NCBI GenBank assembly: GCA_031267795.1
Contig: JAIRYK010000022.1
Coordinates: 1 to 64,000, forward strand
Direction: 5' to 3'
Length of the DNA stretch: 64,000 nucleotides
Source of the DNA: Candidatus Endomicrobiellum devescovinae
GTDB taxonomy: Bacteria > Elusimicrobiota > Endomicrobiia > Endomicrobiales > Endomicrobiaceae
Below, piece after piece: positions 46,167-55,969 of this stretch. The notes beneath the pieces were generated by a model, which saw only the letters and a list, made by a program, of their open reading frames with translations, was not told where the DNA came from and ran no database searches. Within the stretch, counting starts at the first letter, position 1, and every line of letters starts with the position of its first letter. Made by a program: the position numbers and the translations under genes.

Positions 46167-47914
46167 TTAATTCAAATGTTTCTTTTTGAATTCCAGCTCT
46201 TCTTTGTTGCTTCTTGTAAAATTAACGGTAATTTTATCCCCTTCTTTGAACTCGCCAGCGATTAGTTTTGAAGAAAGAGGATTCAGCAAATATATCTGTA
46301 TTGCTCTTTTTAAAGGTCTGGCTCCAAAAGCAGGATCATAGCCTTTTGATGAAATAAAATCTTTTGCTTTATCCGTAAGCTCAACATTTATTTTCCTGTC
46401 ATCTAAACGTTTTTCAAAAGATTTAAGCTGTATATCAATAATTCTGTTTAATTCTTTTTCGCCTAAGCTCTGAAATATTATAGTCTCGTCTATTCTGTTT
46501 AGAAATTCAGGTCTAAAATATTTATGCAGCTTCTGCATTACTTTATTTTTCATATCTTCGTAATTGTCATACTCTTGAATATATTGAGAACCGATATTTG
46601 ACGTCATTATTATAACAGTATTTTTGAAATCAACCGTTCTTCCTTGACCGTCAGTAAGTCTTCCGTCATCAAACAATTGAAGCATAACATTAAATACTTC
46701 AGGATTTGCCTTTTCAACCTCGTCAACCAAATCTATGGCTTTGTCGGGCAAATATCTATCTGTTATATATCTTGCGCTAAGAGTTGCTGCAGCAACTAAA
46801 GCCGAATCTTTTATTTTTACCCCATGGTGAACTTCGTATTTTTCCTTGATCCCTCTAAGAATTGCTATCGTATCTTCAACAGATGGTTCGCCTGCATAGA
46901 CAGGCTGAAAACGCCTTTCCAATGCTGCATCTTTTTCAATATATCTTCTATATTCGTCTAATGTCGTAGCACCGACAAGCTTAAGCTCGCCTCTGGCAAG
47001 CATAGGCTTTAGCATATTTGCCGCGTCAACGGCTCCTTCGGAAGAGCCTGCTCCGACTATCGTGTGTAGCTCATCTATAAAAAGAATTATTCTGCCTCCC
47101 GCGACCTGAATTTCTTTAAGCACTGCCTTTAATCTATCCTCAAATTCTCCTCTGTATTTGGCGACTGCAATTAAAGCTCCCAAATCTAAAGCTATAACTT
47201 TTTTGTCCTTCAAACTCTCAGGAACATCGCCCGAAACTATGCGTTGAGCCAAACCTTCAACTATGGCAGTTTTTCCTACTCCGGGCTCGCCGATTATTAC
47301 GGGGTTGTTCTTCTGGATAGTACCTGCACACATCTACGAATCTCTTCATCTCTGCCTATCACTGGGTCAAGCTTGCCTCGTTTAGCTAAGTCAGTTAAAT
47401 CTTTGCCATATTTCTCTAAAGCTTGGTATTTATCTTCGGGGTTTTGATCCGTCACTCTCTGATCGCCTCTTATGCTTACAAGGTTTTTTAGAACAACATC
47501 TTTTGTAAGTCCGTATTTTTTAAGTATTTTTGAAGCTATTTCTGAAGATTCATCTGCTATTGCAATAAGTATATGTTCCGTAGAAATGTAATCGTCTTTC
47601 AAATTTTTTGCCAATTTTTCGGAATTGTTTAAAATCTTTGTAAGTCCTTGAGAGAGATATACGTTTCCACCTGAAACTTTTACTTTTTTTTCTATCTCGG
47701 AAACTAAATCTTTTGATATGTTTGAAAACAGCATATCTTCCTGACCAGTAGCAGCACTTTTCTTTATAATTGCTCCAACTATGCCGTCTTGCTGTTTAAC
47801 TAAAGCGTACAAAACATGTTCGGCGGCAATTTCTTGATTACCATACTCAGACGCTATATTTTGCGCATCTGCCAACGCCTCTTGGGATTTAATCGTAAAC
47901 TTAGAAAGATTCAT
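46167..47914 (-). pseudogene. clpB: ClpB chaperone, frameshifted and lacking its middle domain and most of NBD2
   Basis: The first frame (47297-47914) encodes the ClpB N domain and the beginning of NBD1 up to SRRTTP-stop. The second (46167-47333) resumes [21 protein letters not shown] with Walker A of NBD1. About 7 bases appear missing near 47322. Later the sequence jumps from DKAIDLVDE straight to [19 protein letters not shown], joining the end of NBD1 to the middle of NBD2 (junction about 46715-46725). The M domain and second Walker A, roughly 270 residues, are gone. The gene cannot make a working disaggregase. Confidence 0.88.
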
Positions 47915-47956
47915 AGGTTTCCTCCGTCTGATAAAACCGCGATAAGTGTTGATATA

Positions 47957-48628
47957 TTATTTATTTGAAATGGACTTTATTTTTTCTTCAAGAAGCCTAA
48001 TTCTATCCGCTATTTTTTGTTCTAGCATTTTTTGTTCTTCCAAAACAAATTTCATAGCTTCAGATATTGGGTCTGGCAGTTTTGCATGCTCAAGCTTATT
48101 TACCTCGTCAGGACTATGTCCGAGGCTTATTCTAGCAGGAACTCCAATAGCGGTGGCATTTGCAGGCACATCGTGTGTAACTACAGAAGCTGCAGCTATT
48201 ATGGCGTTTTTACCTATATTTATGGCTCCTAAAAGTATGGCATTTGAGCCTAATACCACATTATCGCCAATAGTAGGATGTCTTTTTTTCTTTTCCAAAG
48301 TCGTCCCACCTAGAAGAACACCCTTGTATATTAGAACATCATTGCCTATTTCTGCAGTCTCGCCTATTACAACCCCCATTCCGTGATCAATAAAAACTCT
48401 TCTTCCTATTACTGCACCAGGGTGGATTTCTATTCCAGTTACAAACCTGCTTATATGGGAAATAAACCTTGCCATAAAATAAAATTTATTTTTCCAAAGT
48501 TTGTTGGCAAATCTGTGCAGAATAACAGCATGTAGTCCGGGATAAGAAAATATAACTTCCAACTTTGATCTCGCTGCAGGGTCTTTGAGAAAAACGGTTT
48601 GGATATCTTCTCTTATCAGCTTAAACAT
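47957..48628 (-). CDS. cysE: Serine O-acetyltransferase
   Basis: A 223-residue left-handed beta-helix enzyme making O-acetylserine for cysteine synthesis. An N-terminal helical domain ([25 protein letters not shown]) precedes hexapeptide repeats with [15 protein letters not shown] and [18 protein letters not shown]. The ATG at 48628 is preferred over an upstream TTG; a TATAAT box lies only ten bases before it, so the mRNA may be nearly leaderless. Confidence 0.92.
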   Translation of the reverse strand: MFKLIREDIQTVFLKDPAARSKLEVIFSYPGLHAVILHRFANKLWKNKFYFMARFISHISRFVTGIEIHPGAVIGRRVFIDHGMGVVIGETAEIGNDVLIYKGVLLGGTTLEKKKRHPTIGDNVVLGSNAILLGAINIGKNAIIAAASVVTHDVPANATAIGVPARISLGHSPDEVNKLEHAKLPDPISEAMKFVLEEQKMLEQKIADRIRLLEEKIKSISNK

Positions 48629-48637
48629 AGTGGTGCG

Positions 48638-48643
48638 ATTATA
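48638..48643 (-). promoter_or_regulatory. -10 box placed almost at the cysE start codon
   Basis: TATAAT on the minus strand ends nine bases before the cysE ATG at 48628. A transcription start seven bases downstream would leave two or three untranslated bases. The -35 region is weak (TGTAAT). Confidence 0.5.
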
Positions 48644-48826
48644 CAAAATAATAAAGAATTATTACAGAAATAGAAGTATTTGTAGGCTAAATTTAGAGGA
48701 AGAACTAACTTTTTTTTCTTAAATCTATCTTTTTTATAAAAAATTCACAAACTTAAAGAATATTATTAATAAAGAACTTAGTATAAAATAATTAGAAAAT
48801 AAAAATTTTGTAGAAGAGGTACATTT

Positions 48827-50034
48827 ATGACTAGAATGAGAAAGAAAATTATGTGTTTGGCTTTGTCTCTTGCGTTTGGGGTGATGTCTTCACAAGCACA
48901 AGCCATTGGTAATTCAACCCAAATTCTGGCAGAAAGAGATTCAACAATTTTAAAGTTTCGTGATTTGGGAGGTTTTGGTTGGCGTTCTCAGCCACGTTCA
49001 ATTGTTTTTCATCCTTATTATGTCAAAAATTCTGAAGATTTCAATATTTACATCTCTTATGTAAAGTCATTATTGTTATCCAACCAGCGATGGACACCGT
49101 ACGCTATTCTCGGCACGATAGAACACACTAAAAAAATAATTGAGGAAAAAATTCGTTGGCGACGAATCTATTTGGCTCGTTGCGGCAAATTGCAATTGCT
49201 ACCGACGGGAAATATACACGCGGAGGGACGCAAATTTTAGAACAGCTGACTTCCGATAAACACGACTTAGCTAAAATTGGCGAAGGAATTGGGTACATTC
49301 TTAAGGGCAGGGATTGGCGTTACTATTATCCATTTATTGGAGCCTCACAGTCTTTAGTCTCGTCATATCGCGCATTCTCCACCCCGATTCGCGCTCAGCA
49401 TTATACTCCATCAACTATTTACAACGAGCTTACAGAAATTCCTAAACAGATAGGCGCAATCATTGACATGACGCTTGGAATGAATACTGCACGGCGTAAT
49501 CTATTTTACAGCATTAGAGGGACAATGGGGTCAGGCGAACAGCTGACACGTATGTTGTTGAATTATGATGTTATGGACGAACCTACATGCAGAGTTTTAA
49601 CGCACGGGCTACGCGGAGTGCGGCACGGACTCGCAGTGGCGACTCCGATATGGACTGCAGCATACTGGTTTGGGTCGCTTCCGTTAGCTATAGGTGGCGC
49701 TATATTTTACAGTGCGGCTATGGTGGGCTCGTGGATGCATTCAATATTTACTCCCTCTTCCGACGAAACCGATATTATTCCGCCCTATTTAAATATTACT
49801 CTTCCTCGCATAATTAAAATCTCAGTAAATGAAAGAGAGCAAGATGCAGAGTCTATAAAGATTTTGAGACATTATGGGCATAGATATTTTGAACTCCCCA
49901 AAGAAGAGGTTGCACAACTTAAGAGTGAAAAAGGGTGGGAAGCACTCCACATAGACATCAAGTATTTAAATTTTCCACGTTACTTTATATCACGAGACAA
50001 TAATGATCCTAACCCCAACACTAGAGATTTATAA
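48827..50034 (+). pseudogene. Unrecognised secreted/membrane protein, probably one gene with an A-tract frameshift
   Basis: I do not recognise this family. The first frame (48827-49240) has a signal peptide (residues 5-27, ending AQA) and runs to EEK. At an A6 run (49146-49151) restoring one A leads into the second frame (to 50034): NSLATNLFGSLRQIAIATDG, then KYTRGGTQILEQLTSDKHDL and a region with two hydrophobic segments (VATPIWTAAYWFG and GGAIFYSAAMVG). Intact length would be about 402 residues. The second half is noticeably richer in G and C than its neighbours. A GAGG site precedes the ATG. A hairpin terminator follows at 50089. Confidence 0.65.
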
Positions 50035-50088
50035 TAATTCTTTTAGGCTAAAAAAGTGAATTGAGTTTTATTGAATAGTCTTCTGAAT

Positions 50089-50126
50089 ACAACATAGCTG
50101 GAATAAAATTCAGCTATGTTGTTTTT
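50089..50126 (+). terminator. Rho-independent terminator
   Basis: Arms ACAACATAGCTG (50089-50100) and its exact complement (50111-50122) form a 12-bp stem with a 10-base loop, followed by a T-run (TTTTT to 50126) on the plus strand. It lies between convergent genes and would end the plus-strand transcript. Confidence 0.85.
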
Positions 50127-50138
50127 ATATGGTAAATT

Positions 50139-51395
50139 TTACGACGACAAATCAAGAGCTGGCAATGCCCCTCCAAATTCACTCGCTAAATGAGCTAATT
50201 CTACAAGACCCATATCTATCCAAATTTTTACATCTTCCGCAGTAGGTTCTTCATTTTCAGCAAGTTGTAATACTAATTCTTTTCTTTCATTTTTAAATAT
50301 TGTTACTTGCCCCTTTCTTACATCCCATATTCCAACTAATTGCCCTTTGTAATATAAATTTTTGCTTATTAGTTCATTATCATACGTAGTGTATAATGTT
50401 TTCCCATCAATGTCATACCATGTGGTTTCGTGGTTTGTTCTGTTAAATGTATATATAAGTTTTGAGCCGTTCCACATATAATCTGTAATTATTGCGCCTG
50501 AAGCATTTTTAGTGTATTGTTGTTTGCCGTTTTTGTAGAAAGTAGTTTCTCTAGTTGATGGATCGTATGAACTTAAAAGTACATAGTTGCCATTTTGATC
50601 ATATTCATAATTATATCTAGCAATAACTAAACCTTCTTTATTTTCGGTGTATGTCACGTTCTGTTTGTCATCGTAATAAGTTTTGTTACCGTACATGTCA
50701 GTTTTTAATGCAAGCCTATTGTTGGCGTCGTATTGATATACCGCCGTACGATTGCCTTCAAAATCTTCATCGTACTTAGCAAGCCCATGTTCAAAGACAG
50801 TTCTGCCTTTGGTCATCTCATCTGTTACATAAGACAGATTTTTTCCATAAGTATCGTACGTATAAGATTTTGTAAGATTTTTATCTTTATCATATTCTTT
50901 TACAATACTTCCGCCAAACCCAGTTTCTTTATACGATATTGTTTCTCCAAACTCGTTCTTAACAACTCTCATATTTGTTCCAGCAATATTCTCTTCAGTA
51001 CTTACAATATTTCCTTGTGCGTCAACAGTTTTTGACATATTTGCAAGATTAAACGTAACATGCCCGTCTTTTGATATGCTTACAGACATTTGTCCAGTAG
51101 GAGTATAATATTGTCTGTTTCCTGAAGAATCTGTCGCAGTAACAGGTCTGTTTGGGAGTACTTCAAACATTTGATTTGGTTTTGCAAAATCTCTTAAATC
51201 TTCAACTGTTCTACCTTCGGGTCCTATATTGTAGGGATTGTGCTGTTGTACAGGCAGCTGAGCATTTGCAACAGAAACCGCAGAAATTGTTGCTAATAGC
51301 AATACTCCAAAGATGCAAAAATACAAACGCCTTACCAAAATGTACCTCGTAAATACAGTATCAGAAAAGAGGAGTTCTAATGCCATCTTCTTCAT
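50139..51395 (-). CDS. Secreted YD/RHS-like repeat protein, 418 aa
   Basis: An exported protein with a hydrophobic signal segment (about 20-46, ending ANA). The body consists of short beta-hairpin repeats of the Y-D-x-x-G-x type: EYDKDKNLTKSYTYDTYGK, YQYDANNRLALKTDMYGN, YNYEYDQNGNYVLLSSYD. These resemble YD repeats of RHS and teneurin-like surface proteins but no C-terminal toxin or RHS core is evident. An AGAGG site precedes the ATG. It forms a set with 51480 and 51918, all on the minus strand. Function unknown. Confidence 0.75.
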   Translation of the reverse strand: MKKMALELLFSDTVFTRYILVRRLYFCIFGVLLLATISAVSVANAQLPVQQHNPYNIGPEGRTVEDLRDFAKPNQMFEVLPNRPVTATDSSGNRQYYTPTGQMSVSISKDGHVTFNLANMSKTVDAQGNIVSTEENIAGTNMRVVKNEFGETISYKETGFGGSIVKEYDKDKNLTKSYTYDTYGKNLSYVTDEMTKGRTVFEHGLAKYDEDFEGNRTAVYQYDANNRLALKTDMYGNKTYYDDKQNVTYTENKEGLVIARYNYEYDQNGNYVLLSSYDPSTRETTFYKNGKQQYTKNASGAIITDYMWNGSKLIYTFNRTNHETTWYDIDGKTLYTTYDNELISKNLYYKGQLVGIWDVRKGQVTIFKNERKELVLQLAENEEPTAEDVKIWIDMGLVELAHLASEFGGALPALDLSS

Positions 51396-51479
51396 AAAGA
51401 ACCTCTTTTATCCCAAATAGGGAATTCATTCTAAATAAAGTAGCAAATAAACCCATATTACTCCCGTCTTTAATTTGCG

Positions 51480-51869
51480 CTATTTTGCTAATTCAAAATT
51501 TACTACACCTATACGCATTCTTACAGGGTTGCCTTCAATTTTTGTGTTATCTGTACCTTTAGCTACATCGTCGTTAACAATAATATTTCCAAATACTGTA
51601 GCTTTTTTATCCTTATTTTTTACCAAGTCAGTAAGTTTATCGCCAAGTAAAATATAATACAGGTTATTATCGCCTTTTAAATAAAGAGTATTATCTTTTG
51701 TTTGTTTTATTGTTCCTGTTACTTTTATCATAAAATCAACGCTGGAAGGTTTTTGCCACTCTTTGTGGCGCTTGCCAATAAACGCGGGAACAGCTGCTAT
51801 CAAAACAGCTACAACAGCTATAGCACCGAAAACTATCAACTTTTTGCCTTTGTTCTTTTTAGACTCCAT
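51480..51869 (-). CDS. Membrane-anchored hypothetical protein, 129 aa
   Basis: A basic N-terminus (KKNKGKK) and one transmembrane helix (residues 11-29) are followed by a small beta-rich domain (MIKVTGTIKQTKDNTLYLKG, KKATVFGNIIV) that resembles an OB-fold or bacterial SH3-like module. No family is recognised. It lies between two secreted YD-repeat-like genes and is probably part of the same unit. Confidence 0.7.
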   Translation of the reverse strand: MESKKNKGKKLIVFGAIAVVAVLIAAVPAFIGKRHKEWQKPSSVDFMIKVTGTIKQTKDNTLYLKGDNNLYYILLGDKLTDLVKNKDKKATVFGNIIVNDDVAKGTDNTKIEGNPVRMRIGVVNFELAK

Positions 51870-51917
51870 TATATGCCTCCGTTTGCTTATTATTTTAATC
51901 TATTTTTTCATGTCTTT

Positions 51918-54383
51918 TTATCTGTTGCCACCGCCAGCCAATCGAGCTAAAGCTGCCCAACCGTCTTTCCAATCTTTCAAGTAACCGCTGGAATCAACAG
52001 CCCCGGCAGCTTGGAATATACCTTGATTTGTTTTCGTATTTTTATACACCCATGAACCTTCTTCCTTGCTAAGCCTATCAATTTCATCAATCATACCACC
52101 GACTTGATTGCCAATTGCATATACTTTGTTGCCTGTTGAATCAAGTCCAAAACCAACACCTGCACCGTTAGTAGTGTTATAAACCTGCATTGTCATTTTT
52201 CCATCAATATCGTTTGTAACTACGCCAACAACCATTACTTGGGCGCCCGTACCTACTGTACCTTTAAAGGCGTCAAACATAGCCATATCTTCAACTGCTA
52301 CAAATATCTGTTCTCCATCTTTGGGATTTACGACATCTTTAAACCCGGCGCCGTCAAACATATTTATTGACTGTGGGTTTAACTGTATATATACTTCCTG
52401 ACCGTTAGCTATCATTTGTCTAGCAGCATCTTCGTTTAAAATGTTGCCATCAGCATCAACAAAAGCTTGAGCTTGACCAACAACAGCAGGATCGTAATAA
52501 TAAGTTGTTCTCTCAGTTTCTCGTTTTACTTCGCCTGTCTTTTCAGAACTTACAGTTCTAAGGTTAGAAGCTGTCTTACGAACTTTAGGCGTAGTAGGAT
52601 CGTCATATTCAAAAGAAAATTTCAAGGTTTTGTCTAAATACTCTTCAAAATATCCGTAAGTTACATTATCTGCCGCATACTGCCCTTTATTGTCTCCCTC
52701 TTCATGCAAAGTCAAATCTCCGGCAGATGTCCCGCTTGATATACCCTGTCCTAAATCTATATGGTGTCCTTCACTATCATAATCCGCTACATGTTCTCTG
52801 CCTTCCACCTTTCCTTCACCACGACGATCTTGCAATTCAGTTTCTCTTCTGCTTGGATCTTCTTCCTCATGAGTACTTTGCCCTGATTCAATCTTAACTT
52901 GAAATGGTCTTTTTTGTTTTGAAAGAGCATCATACATTTCTTTCACGATTTTATAGGCTTGCACTGCAGCAGACTCAGCCTCGCCTTTTTGTCTGTACTC
53001 CTCAATTAATGCATCAACAGCAGCTTGAGGAGTTGCATCTTCGCCCAACTCAACCATCTTTGCTTCCACTTCGGCTTGTTCTTGTTCATCTAAAAAAAAC
53101 GCCATATAAACATATGGATTGTTTAAGTCCTGAGCGGTAAGACTAATTCGGGTTATGCTACTGTTATAAAGATATTCCAAAAGATTATCAGCTGCTTCGT
53201 GAGAATTTAAATTCTTTATCTTGTTGTAAGCAATATCAAGCTGTTTAAATAATGTTTCAGGATCTTGCGTTGTTCCAACCCCCAACTCTTTACCTTTTGG
53301 AGAATACACATATACGCTTTCTTGTACTCCAGTACTACTAGTATAATTTATAATAGTCCTTAAAGTACCTCCTGCATAATATGTATATCTGGCTGTGACA
53401 CTCTTATGACCTGTATCAGGATTAATATGAACAGTCTCTATAGGCTTACCATAACCATAGTACGTAACATTATTTTTTTCTAAATCTCTTTCAGCTATTT
53501 TTGACCCATTTTTATCATATTCATACACAGTAGTTTGAACCTGTTTGTCATAATCTAAATGATAGTTAGTAGGAAACCTTTCAAATTGAGCATCGCCAAT
53601 TACATCACATCTGAAACTAGAGGTTTCCATACCGCGATCATTATAATATGTTACAGTTGCAATCCATTTTTCAGATTCTTTGTCAGTAGGTGCAGAATAA
53701 GAATAAACTATACTTTGTTGCAAAGCACCTGTCGTTTTATCATAAATCCACTCTGCTGATAAATCTCCGTCGGAATCAAACGTATTTTGAGGCTTTCCAT
53801 CATAATTTAAAGTACATCTTAGATTTCCTGTAGCACCGGGCGCAAAACTAAAAGAAGAGTTAAGCCCATTCTGTTGTAAAAAATTAATAATAGTCTCTCC
53901 CATTTTATCGCCGATAGCATGCGCACCACCGATTCCATCATCAAAACCTAAATTTGCCAAATAATCTCCTAACCATTGCGTTGCACCATCTTTTTTTACT
54001 GCATCCCAATCCACATCCGTATATCTCAATTGCATATTAGTTATCTCAAACTTTCCGCTGCCTTCTTCAGTTTCAGATAATGTCGCTCTATAACCACCGG
54101 CATCATACAAAGCAATGCTGCCGTCTCGTTCTTGTATTGCAACTAATTGCCCTACTCTGTAGTGCATAACAGATGTAATTTTGCCAATTAATAAATTCTT
54201 ATCCATTTCATCAATTGACAAAACATTAAGTGCCGTCTTATCAGAGTTTAAGTTATTGTTATTTAGAACTTCCTGTCGGAATTTACTGGCATCGGAATAA
54301 GCATCTCCTGCAGATAAAGCATTTCCAGAATATCCGCATGCCAACATAAAAGCTAAAGCAATACTAACAAGTTTTTTTCTCAC
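51918..54383 (-). CDS. Large secreted YD/RHS-like repeat protein, 821 aa
   Basis: A GTG start with an AGGAGG site opens a signal peptide (residues 1-25, ending LSA). Repeated Tyr-Asp/Gly beta-hairpins follow (YYNDRGMETSSF, YEYDKNGSKIAERDLEKN, RYTYYAGGTLRTIINY, YVYSPKGKELG), then a helical region (400-500) rich in glutamate, an acidic region and a C-terminal beta-rich region. It resembles the 50139 protein and may be a paralogue. Surface or exported location is expected. No toxin domain is visible. Confidence 0.75.
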   Translation of the reverse strand: MRKKLVSIALAFMLACGYSGNALSAGDAYSDASKFRQEVLNNNNLNSDKTALNVLSIDEMDKNLLIGKITSVMHYRVGQLVAIQERDGSIALYDAGGYRATLSETEEGSGKFEITNMQLRYTDVDWDAVKKDGATQWLGDYLANLGFDDGIGGAHAIGDKMGETIINFLQQNGLNSSFSFAPGATGNLRCTLNYDGKPQNTFDSDGDLSAEWIYDKTTGALQQSIVYSYSAPTDKESEKWIATVTYYNDRGMETSSFRCDVIGDAQFERFPTNYHLDYDKQVQTTVYEYDKNGSKIAERDLEKNNVTYYGYGKPIETVHINPDTGHKSVTARYTYYAGGTLRTIINYTSSTGVQESVYVYSPKGKELGVGTTQDPETLFKQLDIAYNKIKNLNSHEAADNLLEYLYNSSITRISLTAQDLNNPYVYMAFFLDEQEQAEVEAKMVELGEDATPQAAVDALIEEYRQKGEAESAAVQAYKIVKEMYDALSKQKRPFQVKIESGQSTHEEEDPSRRETELQDRRGEGKVEGREHVADYDSEGHHIDLGQGISSGTSAGDLTLHEEGDNKGQYAADNVTYGYFEEYLDKTLKFSFEYDDPTTPKVRKTASNLRTVSSEKTGEVKRETERTTYYYDPAVVGQAQAFVDADGNILNEDAARQMIANGQEVYIQLNPQSINMFDGAGFKDVVNPKDGEQIFVAVEDMAMFDAFKGTVGTGAQVMVVGVVTNDIDGKMTMQVYNTTNGAGVGFGLDSTGNKVYAIGNQVGGMIDEIDRLSKEEGSWVYKNTKTNQGIFQAAGAVDSSGYLKDWKDGWAALARLAGGGNR

Positions 54384-54416
54384 GTCTTCCTCCTTGTTAT
54401 ATCAATCTTTAATCCT

Positions 54417-54761
54417 CTATCTTATTATTAAAAGCTTTGAAACTTTCCCACTGGCATCTTTTACTTTCCATAAATAAACGCCGCTTGCAACATACTCTCC
54501 ATTATTATTTTTTCCGTCCCATTTAACGTTTTTATTTCCGCTTTCCCAATACAATTTTCTAACTAATTCTCCCATGGAGTCGTATATGTATATTTCACCT
54601 CCAGAATTATCTAAATCGTCAAAAGTAATGCCTTCAGATATTGTACCTTGATTTTTATTTTTGCCATCTGGTATCCAAGGGTTTGGATATGCCTTTGCTG
54701 CAAAAGATAATTGAACGCAAGCAAGCAAAAAACACAATGAAAACATTATTTTTTTTGTCAT
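54417..54761 (-). CDS. Small secreted FlgD/T9SS C-terminal-like domain protein
   Basis: A 114-residue exported protein: a signal peptide (residues 1-21) followed by one Ig-like module ending YIYDSMGELVRKLYW, WDGKNNNGEYVASGVYLWKVK. This is the FlgD-Ig or T9SS sorting-domain-like fold, normally found at the C-terminus of large secreted proteins; here it stands alone. It overlaps the TPR gene upstream by 4 bases. Together with the PorV-like barrel it hints at a type IX-like export route. Confidence 0.75.
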   Translation of the reverse strand: MTKKIMFSLCFLLACVQLSFAAKAYPNPWIPDGKNKNQGTISEGITFDDLDNSGGEIYIYDSMGELVRKLYWESGNKNVKWDGKNNNGEYVASGVYLWKVKDASGKVSKLLIIR

Positions 54762-55969
54762 TGCATCTTCTCCAAAGCTCTTTTAACTTCCATTTTATCA
54801 GGTCTATAAACTAAAGCCTTCCTCAATAATACAGCCGCATTTGTAAAGTCACCCCTGCTATAATAAGACATGCCTTGTTCATAATATTTTTGCGCAATAT
54901 TGTCAGCAGTTTTATTATATTCTGCAACAGCCGATGCATTTGACGGATTATATTCTATTGCAAGTTTATATTCTTTAAAAGCTTCTTCAAATTTATTTTT
55001 GCTAAAAAACTCAAAACCCTTTCTATAATAAATATCAGATAAGTCTTTGCTTATTTTGGACATATACTCGCGCGAACTTTTTGAATAATCAGCAAAATTA
55101 TATTTATCTGCAAGTTCTTTGCTCTTTTTGAAATATACCATCGCTTTGTCAAGATTGTTTTCATCGTAATAATTTAATGCTCGTTCATACATCTTGTCTA
55201 ATTTATCTCTTACTTTTCCCTGAGCAATAGTAGCTTTTTTATCGTTTTCATATTGAACTGCATTTTTTACATTCTTTTTTGCGGACGCTAATAAACCTCT
55301 AACATCGGCTCTTGAAGGCGACGCAATAACAATCGCCTCAAAGTATCTTATAGAATCTTCATAGTTGCCTTTGTCAAACAAAGCTCTACCCTTGTTATAA
55401 AGTTCAGAAATTTTATCAGATGCAATTTTTGCAAGCTGATTGTCAACATTTGTCATTTCAGTTTTTGCCGCATCATTTTCATGGTCAATGTCCAAAATAA
55501 ATGCAAGAGATTCTTTAGCGTTTACAAGATCTCCATCCTTATAAAACTTCTTAAATCTCTTCCATAAATATTCTATTCTCTTTCTATTTTTGTCTCTGTT
55601 TCTTTCTTTTAAAACTTCTGAAGTATATGCTTCGGTCTTTTCTATGCCGCTTTTGGCAAGCAAATTTTCAGGATCCATAGACAAAACTTTATTGTAGTAC
55701 CTCCTTGCTTTTACAACATCGCCCAAAGCAAGAGCATTATTGGCTTTAGTCATATACTTACTATTTAAACTTGCATTATAAGCATCAACGTAAGATAACT
55801 CTTCGTTAATCTTTTTCAAGTATTTTTGCGAAGCAGCATGGTCTGGATAAACAGCTAAAATTTCGCCAAATGCTTCTCTCGCTTTTATATAATCTTTCCT
55901 ATTATATATTAACTGCTTTTCTAAAATGTTCTTTAAGATAATAATCATACGCAGTCTTTTCAGAAGCAA
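54758..55969 (-). CDS. TPR repeat protein, probably once fused to the PorV-like barrel
   Basis: A 403-codon frame of tetratricopeptide repeats (IKAREAFGEILAVYPDHAAS, ALALGDVVKARRYYNKVLSMDPEN, YEDSIRYFEAIVIASPSRAD, GDFTNAAVLLRKALVYRPDK). It has no credible start or ribosome site: its first 67 bases overlap the end of the PorV-like gene. Inserting one TA unit near 55903-55909 would join that gene directly to IYNRKDYIKAREAF. A frameshifted single gene of about 720 residues is the simpler reading. Confidence 0.6.
   Translation of the reverse strand: MLLKRLRMIIILKNILEKQLIYNRKDYIKAREAFGEILAVYPDHAASQKYLKKINEELSYVDAYNASLNSKYMTKANNALALGDVVKARRYYNKVLSMDPENLLAKSGIEKTEAYTSEVLKERNRDKNRKRIEYLWKRFKKFYKDGDLVNAKESLAFILDIDHENDAAKTEMTNVDNQLAKIASDKISELYNKGRALFDKGNYEDSIRYFEAIVIASPSRADVRGLLASAKKNVKNAVQYENDKKATIAQGKVRDKLDKMYERALNYYDENNLDKAMVYFKKSKELADKYNFADYSKSSREYMSKISKDLSDIYYRKGFEFFSKNKFEEAFKEYKLAIEYNPSNASAVAEYNKTADNIAQKYYEQGMSYYSRGDFTNAAVLLRKALVYRPDKMEVKRALEKMQ

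Noticed and set aside
47946-48386. 146-codon plus-strand open frame opposite cysE
   Set aside because: It is the complement of hexapeptide-repeat coding sequence and has no family signature or ribosome site.
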